The notes under the pieces: generated by a model | Database searches by the model: none | Seen by the model: the letters and a program-made list of their open reading frames with translations, nothing else | Told to the model about the DNA's origin: nothing | Shown here: positions 34,601-46,600 of the stretch, in pieces | Layout of the letters: each line of letters opens with the position of its first letter | How positions within the stretch are numbered: position 1 is the first letter of the stretch | Position numbers and translations under genes: made by a program | Source of the DNA: Epinephelus fuscoguttatus | Lineage: Eukaryota > Chordata > Actinopteri > Perciformes > Serranidae | DNA length: 64,000 nt | NCBI RefSeq assembly: GCF_011397635.1 | Contig: NC_064764.1 | Span: forward strand, 40,042,955 to 40,106,954 | Direction of reading: 5' to 3'

Positions 34601-37600
34601 GAAATACCGGAATCGGCCAACATGTTTTTTCTTATTTTGCACAATGACTGAATATCACAGACACTGAAAGCATTCTGTTTCATGTCTCCATCTGCTGGTG
34701 GGCCGTCATGGTAAGAGTATGCATGTATAATATGATGTTAATTCCACTACAGAAGAGACTTGATGATCACTGAAAGTAGGTGGGGAAAAGTGGATATATC
34801 GAAATCAGTATATAGTCAGTCAAATAAGTTGTTACATATCGAATATCGGCAAAAAATCCAATATCATGCAGCCCCATAGTTAACACGTCAGCATGCCTAA
34901 CTCACATCAGCACATTAGCTTTGTTCTTGTGAGCATGTTAGCCTGCTGATATTAGCATTTAGCTCAAAGCACATCCTTACACAGCAGCTAGCATGACTGT
35001 AGGACTCTTACGTTGCATTGCATACTTTTTCCTTTGACTTTAAGTACATACTGTTGCATGCTGTATGCACACAACACCTTGGAGATGAAAGAAAATTTTG
35101 CCAAGCTCACCAGAGATGGAGGTCAACCCAGAGAGCTCTGCTGCTGATATTTTGCCATGTGTGTATGGAGTTTTGATTTTTAAGTAACAGCTGCATTGTA
35201 ACATGCAGTATTATATTAACAACATTAAAATTACATCTGTCTTTGTTATTTTCATAGTTACGTCCTTTTGTTGTTTGTTCATTTAAACAATTAGTACACC
35301 TATTGTTCAGCTGGTGATCAATCGTTATTTAATGTGCTGTCATTCATCATTGTGGCTTCTGACAGCTTCTGTTTGTGGCTCAGCTGATGTGACGTATCTT
35401 GCAGAGGATTGTGGGTCAGTATAGCCAGTACAGCATGCTGGCATGCATACTGCAACATGCAGCTGCACGCAGTAGAGCATCTTGGTACTTCTGACAAGCT
35501 GCATTTGATTTGATTTCACTATGTATTGGGACAAACTAAATCTATCTGGCAGATTGAATAGTGTGGTCGTATGGGGATGCACATTATGTCTTGTTTATTC
35601 TGCCTCTTGCACATCACCCAGCTTCATGGAGGTGCACAGGCCCTGTCAGTGATTAATGATGATGTCTTCCCAGGAAATCCTTTTGTTACATCAGTATAAA
35701 ACAGGCACTAAAGATGCCTACGAAATTGAAAAGGTAAACGGGGGCACCCAGAGGTGAGCCTCGTGTCACCTGTCTCGATGCTTCCCGATATCTACGACTG
35801 ATAAGCTCCGCTGTTCCTTTTCCTGCCAACAGAAAACGCAGCTCGCTAAAACTCCAGTGACAATTTTAGGGCAGCAGAGGATCAGACACTGGGCGCTTCC
35901 TTTGTAAGGGTCTGGAGATTGTGTCATCCGATGCCACATCAGTGACTAAGATGCATTGCAGAGCAAGAGAGAACACAACACGGCACACAAAACAACACAA
36001 TACCGTAACCGCACGGTGACAGTTATGAGACCCGGATTAACCTGATCCAGGGCTGACCTGACGTGATCCTGCCCGAACTGCTCCCTCCTCCTCTCATCCT
36101 CCTGTCGCCTCTTCTCCTCCCAGCGCTCAGCCTGCAATACATCACAGGCAGCAGTCACACCACAGCACGCAACCGGATGCAAGCACGCAGACCCCATACA
36201 AGCTTTTTCAACATACATGCAGCATGATATACAGGCAGAAATCTGATAGTTGGTGACACGGAAATCACGATAGCATTAGAATTGTAACATCACGTTAATG
36301 TGCAAGAAAACAGATGCTTGTGTGGAGTGTTTGCAGCGACATGCTAATTTGCAACACCTGTTCACATGAGGCTTTTTTTAAAAAAAAATCAGAAATATGC
36401 ATATGCTACATGAACATTACTTAAAGAGCTACCTGTGGCAGTGTGACATAAAATATAAAGTTCAAGTTCATGATATTCTAAAAATAAAAGTAACTTAAAG
36501 TCCAGTGTGTAAGAATTTATGGGGAGATATTGGCAGAAACCAAACACTGGCTCCGGACAGGGCCATTCACGTTTTCATGTCAGCCACTGTAGTTTACAGC
36601 CCCTCTGCGACAAGAGTGTCAGAGAAACACTTATTTTTTAATATGAAACTGTTTGATTCAGGTTTAAATCACCAGGTCTGTTTGTTTTGGAGACAAAGAG
36701 ACCTCTGTGGATAATTCAGCTCCTGAACAATTAAAACTGAAGGAATTCTAATCAGGAGAAGTTTCAGCTGGTTGCAATCTGCACTGCTCACCGCTAGACG
36801 CCACTTAATCTCCCTTAACCTGACACACTGGACCTTTAAGAATGTGTTTTTAACCTACAGGAAGCATAACAGTAAACCATAAAACCAATCATTTCCAAGA
36901 TAAGGCTGCATCAAATTTAATAAATCAAAAAAATGTCCACAGGAAATATGTCAGAAGATGTGGGTTTTTACAATATTTATATTTACAATTTCATTCCCAT
37001 TCATCATCTATTTTATTTTATGGTATATTTGATATTTTGAAAGATTATACATCCCATTTTCTTAATTCCATTGTCCTACAAAGAGATGGAAATCCCTTTA
37101 AGGCCCTGTAATTTCAGTGCATTTGCTGTATTTTCATTTTAAGATTACATTCTGGCACAGCTGACGTGAGCAGCCCGATGATGTGGGCTGTTACAGTATG
37201 TATTTACTGTAAAGCAAAAAAAAGGAGACTTGCTGAGTCCAGGAGCCGAGATGAGCTGTAGTGTTCTCCGTTTTTGTGGTTTTGAACACTTAATAATTTT
37301 CCACCCGGCATTCATCTGCCTCTGCATCCCTAACTCATGACCCAGAGGCGTGTTTTTGCCAGCGTCTTGTTAGGTCACGTCTATAGACTAAGAAGAGGCT
37401 GCCTCGCATGCATGTCTTTATTTGCTGGATTACCAGTACATTCCTATGGCCTCATAGAGGTCATGGCGCAACAGGAAAAGGTCTGTGGAACACCACTCTG
37501 GCCCTCAGCATTAATCACCCGTCCACATAACTGCAGCAGTCCATTAACCGCTATTAGACCATAAGTAGGGCCAGACATGTCTGAGAGCAGAGTGAGGAGC

Positions 37601-40600
37601 TGTCTTTGGTTTGCTGGAAGCCCACGAGACCATTAATCAGGTGGTTGTCATGGCTTTAATGGCGGGTGTGTGAGGGAGGACTCGCTCTGACACACACAGG
37701 TGGATGCTTGTCTCTACTGACATCTAGAGGCCAGAAATTATATTGTCTCACTGAAGGAGGACAAACAAGTGCCATGCAGTGGATGGGAGACACCCCACAG
37801 TGCACAGACCACACTAAAACAGATGTGTACTTCAGTGGTGGACGTTAAACTGTGGAATTATCTACACAATGGTTTAAAAGGTTGTCTAAATATTTTTCAG
37901 TTCAAGAAAATGTCTAAAGAAGGAACAACTCGACTACATGAAGCTGTCGTGTGGAAGCTGTTCCTTTGTTGAGGGGGACATTGTGTTCGGCTCTCGATTC
38001 TTCTCTGTTTGTTTATTTATTTTTCTTTCTGAAGTTACTGTAAGTATTGGTTATTAATTGTAACAGACTATTGATTTCTTTTGATTATTTGTGTTTTGAG
38101 AGAGGGGCAGGTAATTTCCGGTCATGAATATGTATTAAAGTTGTTGTGATGGTGACTTTGAGTGCTGCGCATGGACATGAGCAGAATAAATTAAAAATAA
38201 AGTTTCACACCTTCTTAACACTACCATAATAACCATAATTAATATCAGTCATCAGTCTTTCTTTCTTTTGACATCAGTCACTGTTATCTGTATTTGCAGT
38301 GTGTTTCTGTGTTTGGTTGTCATTTCTATATTTGCAGTACATTTCTTATTCTACATAATTATTGTCAAATATATGATGATGTTTTATCATTTGATTGTTT
38401 CATCTATATGCATATTATTTCTTAAGTCGCAATCTATGTATATACTCAGTGTCCGCTTTAAAGTCCCTCCAGGATGTTGCAATGTTGCAGTCACAACAAT
38501 TAAAGCTCCAGTGTGTAGGATTTAGTGGGAAATATTGGCAGAAATGGAATAAAATGAGTATGTTTTCTTTATATTTCTTTTATATTTCTTGGTATAATTA
38601 GTATTTACAGGCCAATATCTTGTTTTTGTCAAGAAAACCAACAAATCAAAATGTGGCTATGCAGCAAAATGAACATTAAACATTATAATTTGGGCTTATA
38701 CTGCTCTAATTATTACAAACAGGTGATGATGTGTATTAAAGGCCCAGTGTGTAGGATTTTGGGGGATACACTGGCAGAAATGGAATATAATACAATAAGA
38801 AAGTTTTCTTAAGTGTATAATGACCTGAAAATAATTATTATTATTGTTTTTTTCCTTTCCTTGGAATGACCAGTTTAAATCTACATAAGGAGAGGATCCT
38901 CATCTATAGAGATCGCCATGTTGCACCGCCATGTTTCTACAGTAGCCAGAATGAATAAACAAAACTTGCTCTAGAAAGGGATATTCACATTTTCTGGCGC
39001 TGCTCATTGAAGAACAGTGCCAGGAAAACAGATGTTTTGAATGTTGTCACCAATTTAAATCACCTGGTCCGTTTGTTTTGGAGAGGAAGAGACCTCTGTG
39101 GGTAATTCAGCTCCTGTAAAAACCTCCTGAACGACTGGATCTTAAGTTATCAGAGAAAAAAGATGAGCACACATTAGCATGTGGTGGGCGAGCGGCCGGT
39201 CTCTGGCGTGCCAAGCAGCATCGGAAAATCACAGATTTGTGACGTGAAACTACTTTATTCAATGTTTCTCCTGGTTTAAATCATCTGATCTGTTTGTTTT
39301 GGAGAGAAAGAGACCGATGTGGATAATTTGGCTCCTGTTAAAAACCTCCTGAACAATGAATACTGAAGGAATCCTATGAGGGAGAAGTTTCATCTTAAGC
39401 CACTACTGTACATCCCTCTAAATCTTACACACTGGACCTTTAATGCAAATTAAACTAATCTGTGAATTCTGAGCAACCTTGCAATTTCATCAAAGTACCG
39501 CAAACTTTTTCCTACATTTTTCTCTCTTATAATATACATGTTTGTGTGTGGTTTATGTTTAGTTTTGCAACAAAATGGAAAAACTATTAATTGAAAAAAA
39601 GGAAAGCTGCCGTAAAATCAGGCAAAAATACCTGCATAATCCTGAAGGGATTAACTTTATTAGGTGCACCTGTACAGCCTGATGCAAACCAGTGCAAGTG
39701 TTCTGCCATGAAGTCTACTTTCATGATGCCTCTAATCTTCAGTAATCAGGTATACTAGTCCATAGCCATTGGTAGCTTTGTCACCTTCTACCTATGCCAG
39801 TCCTCAATGCCTATGTGCAGTTTCACATAGATTGACCACGTCAGTGAGTAGAAAAACGTGGGACAGACAGAATGACTGACTGACAGAATGACACACTGAC
39901 AGTTTCCGTGATTATGTACAGCATACCATACCATGACTTAGTCATACCAAACATTAGAAAACAACACCAACATTGGTCCACAGGGGGAGCCACAGCGATC
40001 GGTCACATTTTAGCCATTTTGAAGCATTTTTCTGTTGTTATAGCGCCACCCAGTTGCCAATTAGAGTTAAATTTCTCCAGTCACCTTGAGGCGTCCTGTT
40101 CTACATATCTACCAAGTTTAGTAAAAATCCATATGGCGGTTAGGCCTAGATAAGAAATGAGCTCTCTAGCGCCCCCATTTTGTTTGATGGGCTCAATAAT
40201 GGAGGGGTCCCCTCAGATTATGTGTGGTCATATGCCTACAAAGTTGCGTGGTGATGGGTGAAACCCTTGAGATGTTCTACACCTTTATGTGATGAGCCAC
40301 GCCCTCCGCAATATTCATTGCCTTATAGAAGCTCAGTTTTAGGAAGTTTTCCAACTTTTGCCAAGAGGGAACTTTAGATATTGGTCCCTAGATTATGTTC
40401 ACCCAGTTTCATGCAGATCGCTCAAACTTCCTAGGAAGAGATCCATTTGAAGTGTTTTTCAAAAAATTCAAAATGGCGGAAAATCTATATAAGCGGAAGT
40501 TATGGGTTCTTGAGGCAAATGTGTTCCTCATGAGGAGAGGCATCTCTGTGCAAAGTTTCATGTCTCTATGACATACAGGGCATGAGATATGCCCATTCAA

Positions 40601-43600
40601 AGTTTGACATTTCAATGGGTTGCTATAGCGCCCCCCTTTGGCCAATTGATGTAATATCGCTTCATTCGTACAGTTACACCAGAGTTTAGACTTGCTTGTA
40701 ATTTGCATTTCTGCACCCTGCATGGTTTTGATTGGCAGGTGCATTTTTTGGAGTCTGTTTGCACCGACATTCAACAATCACAAATACCCATCACAGAGAG
40801 GAGGCAGAGATAGGACGTTTTCTATTGAACTCACTCTCCATAACGAAGCCACCAGACATGCTATATTCTGAGTTAGTGGTGCAACTTTTCTACTGGAAAA
40901 ACACTAACCATTACAACTTCTATTGCTCTTTCCACCTACACTTCCACACCATGGCTGAGTGAAGTACATTCCTGACAATAAACTCCAAAAAGCACTCTGG
41001 GAAATAAGGAAATCACTGTGCTGACTGAAATATGAACAGATTAGAGCCGAAGCTTCATTTGAAAGTAACTCCCCAAAGCGTGCTCAATATATATAATGTA
41101 TATAATGGCTGATTTTCCTCTGATCGTAATAATTTCATCTGTAATTGAAATATAAATAAAAGGGGTAGTGAGTGATATATGGCAGTTTTAATGCTAAATT
41201 ACACAAAGCTTTTACTAAAAGCCAAAGTACATATTCATAGTCATTTTAATCTTGGTCTCACCATCTCCCTCTGTTTATCTTTCTTCCTCTGGTTCTCCTC
41301 CTCCTCTTCTTGTCTCCTCTTTTTGTCCAACTCCTCCTTTTTCAGCTAGAAACAACAGGTCACATTAAATGTTTATTTCTGATTCATCCATCACACAAAG
41401 GAAAAGCACACGGTGACACTCAGAAACCCATTTCTTGCATTAAAATATATCTAAAGGTGCATAAAAACTGAATGGATGAACATGATGTGTGGTTGCAACA
41501 GTAAATGTGTGATTGAGTACCTTCTTCTGGATTTTGGAGCAGCGTAAGTCTTTAAACTGCCTCGCCCTGGCTTCAGCCTCTGTGACATTCCCACCTTGAT
41601 TAATCAAACAGCATATGACACCGTATCAGTCAGGCAGTAAGTGTGTAAGTACAACAAAGCAGAAATAATGTGACACAAACTGTTGACGATGATTTGCATT
41701 GGGTGCTCAGAGGTGAATGTGGTAGTAAGGATGTTTTGTCCCCAGATAAACCGGCCGTATTCCAGCTGCCGACACTGCCATCACTGGGCCATTATCAAAA
41801 ATGACCTGGCCCAGCACTGGCCCAAAGTCAGCATGCTGGAAGAAATAAGTTGGGCCACATCTGGTCGCCCAACTCGGTTAAGAATAAATGACGCCCCAGA
41901 ATCAGGCCAGATAAACTGGCCCCATTTCCGGCTGCCGACACTGCCATCACCAAATGACCTGGCCCAGCATCGGCCCAAAATCAGCAGGCTGGATGAAATA
42001 ACTCAGGCCCTTCCAGTTGCCTGACTTGGATGAGACCTGGGATGAATGACATCCCAAATTCAGGCCAAATAAACCGGCCCTATTTCCAGCTGTTGACACT
42101 GTCGTCACTGGTCCTCCTGGAGAAATGACCTGGCCCAGCTGTGGCCCAAAACCAACACCCTGGATGAAATAAGTCGGTTGCCAGACTCCGGTGAGACTCA
42201 GGATAAATGAAGCCCCAGAATCAGTTTAAATAAACTGGCCTGATTCACAGCTGCCGACACTTCCATTAAAAATCAAAAATGACCTGGCCCAGGGGCGGCA
42301 CGGTGGTGTGGTGGTTAGCACTCTCGCCTCACAGCAAGAGGGTTGCCGGTTCGATCCCGGGCGTGGGAGCCCTTCTGTGTGGAGTTTGCATGTTCTCCCC
42401 GTGTCAGCGTGGGTTCTCTCCGGGCACTCCGGCTTCCTCCCACAGTCCAAAGACATGCAGATTGGGAACTAGGTTAATTGATAACTCTAAATTGTCCGTA
42501 GGTGTGAATGTGAGTGTGAATGGTTGTTTGTCTCTATGTGTCAGCCCTGCGATAGTCTGGCAACCTGTCCAGGGTGTACCCTGCCTCTCGCCCAATGTAG
42601 CTGGGATAGGCTCCAGCCCCCCCGCGACCCTCAAGAGGATGAAGCGGTTAGAAGAAGACCTGGCCCAGGGTTGGCCCAAAATCAACAAGTCGGGCTGCAT
42701 CTGTATGCCCACCTTGGCTAAGACTCAGGATAAATGACACCCCAGAATCAGGCCGGATACACTTGCCCAATTCCAGCTGCCAACACTGGTCCGCCTTAAA
42801 AAAGACTAAGTTGGCCCAAAACAACCTGCTGAATGAAATAAGTCGAGCCACATCCAGTTGCTCAACTCAGGTGTGACTTGGGATGAATGAGGCCCCAGAA
42901 TCAGGCCAAATAAACTGGCCTGATATCAAACTGCTGACACTGCCGTCATTGGGCCGCCTTTGAAAACCAAACCCAATAGAATAAATTAGTCAGGCCGTGT
43001 CCGTATACCTGACTCGACTAAAACTCAGGATAAATGACGTCCCAGAATCAGACCAGATAAACTGACCCGATTTCCAGCTGCTGACACTGCCATCCCTGGG
43101 CCATTATCAAAAATGACCTGGCCAAATATGAAATAAGTTGGGCCATATCGGTTTGCCCAGTCGGGCAAGCCGACATGGCCCAACCTCGGGCCAGATAAAA
43201 TGGTCCAATTCTGGCTGCCAACACTGCCATCACTGCACCATTAAATAATGACCTGGCCCAGCATCAGGCCAAAATCAACATGCTGGAGAAAATAAGTCAG
43301 GCTGCATCTGTATGCCCGACTTGGCTGAGACTCCGAATAAATGACGCCCCAGAATCAGGCTGAATAAACCGGCTCAATTCTGGCTGCTGACACTGCTGTG
43401 ACTGTGGTGTGTTGGCTTACCCAGCGTCTCTGGTGTCAGGTGCACGGCGGTGGGTCTGTTCGCCTCTTTCCATTTCTGAAAAGTCTCCTCACCTTTCTGA
43501 GCAACTGCAGCAACACAAACCTTCATTACTTGGGAAATAAAGTTCAGCAAAACCTAAACAATATAACAATACAGGTAGCATATTCGAAAGCAGTATATTC

Positions 43601-46600
43601 AGCCTACTCATTTGGGTCTCTCGTCGGCGAGCTTCGTTTGGTGGGATCATGTGGTATCCACTGGAGCTGAGGACGGAGACAGAAAGTGCTTGTTAGTGAT
43701 TTAACAGAGTAAAGTAAACTATTTCAAATGAGTATCAAAACTGTCAAAAGTTAAAATGCCTGGATTATATTTGTTGTCTTGTATTTCTTAATCAGATATT
43801 TATTTGGAGCAGGTCCTCGTCTACAGAGCTTGCCATGTTGCACTGCCTTGTTTCTACGGTAGCTCTGAATGGACAAACCAAACACTGACTCTATATAGAG
43901 ACATTCAAGTTTTTTTGTATCGGCCACTGATGTTAGTAGCCTCTCCGCGATGAGAGGTCAGAAAAACACTTTCTGAATGTGAACCTCTTTTATTCAGTGT
44001 TTTTCCGGTTCAAGTTTCAGCTGCTTGCAGTCTGCAGTCCTCACCTCTAGACGCCACCAAAGCTCCCTAAATCTTACACACTGTTCCTTTAAGGCAACAT
44101 CTTTTTGGTTCCTGACGACAGGGTTTTTTTCTGCTCAGGTCATTGTTATGACATGTGTTTCTTTTAAGATTAAGAATTTATTTACCTATCCGTATACAAA
44201 GCTGATAAAATCAACACCTTGTGCAGCCAAAACATTAAAATGCTGCTGTCATGGATCAAAAATAATCCAAGTATAATGCTGCATTCAACTGAAATCGGAC
44301 TCTGAACATAAGTTGTTTAAGCAGCTGTTGTTTATCATGACAAGTATCGTAAACAACAATATCCTAACATGTTATTACTGTTGCTTTAATGTCACAAGTA
44401 ATGTATTTTTCGATTCCTAATTTATAGTCCAGTCCCTTGTGTATTTTTGTTCAAAGTTTTTGGGGAGTTGATAAACTACATTTTTGGAATTGTTAGAACA
44501 TGATGAATATGAAAATTAATGTCTGGCTGCAGTGTGTGTGTTTATGGCATCCTGGATGTTTCTGTCAATCCATGGTCTTTGGTTGTGGAATGATTCAACT
44601 GTAGTTTTGGGTGCAGTTGCTTCTGCTGTTTCACAAATGAAATCCACCGCAGACTGTGAATTCACTGGTGACATCGATGGAGGTGTCCTGGAACGTCCTC
44701 TGTGCTCTGACTGACTCCATCTCTCACGTCACTGGGGGATGTGTTGAAGTATGTGTACATATCTCAACCTCAACAAGACAGCCGCATGGTCGCTCCTCCT
44801 GTACACAGGCAGTGCTGCTCTGCAATCACCTCTGAATGGTGTAGAGCAGTGATCCAGGGTGTTTATTCTCCTTGTAGCACAGGGCGAGCAGGAACAGGAC
44901 AGCATCTCATATTCATGTTGTCATACCAGTCCTTATTTACCATTAAGCACACACCTCCTCCCTTCCTCTCGCCAGAGTCTGGAACTGAACTGACGACTGT
45001 TTAATAACTTATTGTATTTAACATTAGATTGGTATCAGCCAGTGGTTAACACTAGCCACACAGGTAATCTTTGCTGTTGTTTTACTAAAGCCAGCTGCTA
45101 ACGCTACCTATCTAGTTGCCAAGTGTAGTAATAAGAGGTACAGTAACAAAAATACAGCGATTATTTGCCTCATACAACACACATTATAGGCAGGCGCAGC
45201 ACCAGATTCAATTCTTAATGACAGGAAATGGCCCCATTTGTTTCTTTGGCTTGAAAACTGTGTAATTAACTTATAAACTCAGAACCCATTTGATGTATCA
45301 TTAGGGACCCAGCTAAAAACAGGGTGGTCGCCATTTTAAAAGTCCAAGATGGCCACCACAGAGACTTGGGGAAAAAATGGAAACATTGGTTTGGGGGCTT
45401 GTCAGACTCTAAACTTTCCAAAAATGTATAGTTTATAAACTCAGAGTATTCAGATTATTGTTGTTCTTGTAGCCTCTAATTATTAAAATGAGTCCTGTGT
45501 TTTCCTTTTTTTGTTCCGTTCATTAACACAGCCAAACGTCTTAAGTCAAAGAGTACACTTAGTTGTTATTTTTCCTTTTGTCTCATTTAAGTAACGCTTG
45601 TAGCCCTACGTCACACAAGTTCCTGGGATTTCCGGGAAACAGTGCACGCACCGTTTTCCTCTCGATTGGAGGGTCCAGCTGCAGTTTGGGCGTTCCCGTC
45701 ATGACACAAGAACGTCCAATGGGGCGTTCCCAATAGCGTTTCATCGACCAATCACGAAGAGTTTCGCAAGGCATACTGGGTATGATGTCATTTCCGCTTC
45801 TAATGTTTCCCAGGGAAAGCAAAGTGGTCATACGATTAGAGACTATGTCAGTAAGTAGGCTATTGTTTATTTCGACAACATTAACTTGGATGTATCCTCA
45901 TTTATACCACTGATATAACTGTCGTGTCGTAATCCTTAATCTTATATGGTATCCGAATCCAATATCAATAATGGCGACAAGCATGGTTCAGTAGCAGCTA
46001 ATGTCATGCTATCTTATCCATAGCTATTAGCCGTAGCAGCTAGCCAGAAGAAAGCAACATGTTAGACTGTTTGTAGCTGGAAGCTAGAGTTTGCAGCGAA
46101 GACTTTGCCAATTATTTTACTGTGTAGTTTACATTACCACAGTACATTGTTAAGTTAGATGTTAACGTGTTAGCCAGCACGGCAAGAGGCATGAAATAGC
46201 GGACACGCTGCTTGGCGACACATAGAACATTGGTGGGGGCGTTGCTTCGTTTTGGTGGTAGGTAACTTTGTCTAATATAGGCCTCTACGGGTACATAATT
46301 TATAAACGCATCTTGTTTACTAACTTCGTTTTCACGTAGTTAGTTTTTTAACAGAGTTTTAGCTTTCTCACGTGAGGATTCCCTGGATTCAGCAGGTAGT
46401 AGCTAGTTCTAACAGGGTGAGAAAAGTAAGTTGAGCTTGGCTAATGTTCTCCGTATTTCTCTAATCTATAGCTACATCTGTCAGTTTTGTGGAGCGGCCA
46501 CAAGCCCCAGGCCACAAGATGTTCAGAGCAAGGATGCCAATTTCTTCACTGGCCCTTTTGCCCACTTTATAAGGGTGATTACTCAAAAGTGGAAACACAT

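Larger units (their letters stand above)
33004..36057 (-). other. epsti1: epsti1 intron 6
   Basis: No exon is needed: exons 6 and 7 join in phase. It contains repeats at 34,415-34,540, 34,545-34,872 (MITE-like 'atcggcacg' element) and 34,880-35,115 (GTTAGCATG-type teleost repeat). Confidence 0.7.
36132..41261 (-). other. epsti1: epsti1 intron 5
   Basis: No exon is needed. Content: MITE copies at 36,494-36,840 and 38,500-39,443, a LINE remnant at 37,840-38,190, and a block (39,905-40,720) with several 'tagcgccaccc' / 'tagcgcccccc' motifs that looks like a reiterated teleost repeat. Confidence 0.7.

Noticed and set aside
42300..42370. Functional tRNA gene
   Set aside because: A- and B-box-like text is present, but the rest cannot fold as a cloverleaf and continues into a 364-bp SINE body with target duplication.
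41744..43400. CRISPR-like array
   Set aside because: Repeats and spacers are not distinct; whole ~150-bp monomers diverge gradually, as in satellite DNA, and the context is a vertebrate intron.
44532..45004. Plus-strand frames around 44.5-45.0 kb
   Set aside because: Short, overlapping and without motif. Possibly an eroded retroelement, but I could not name it.
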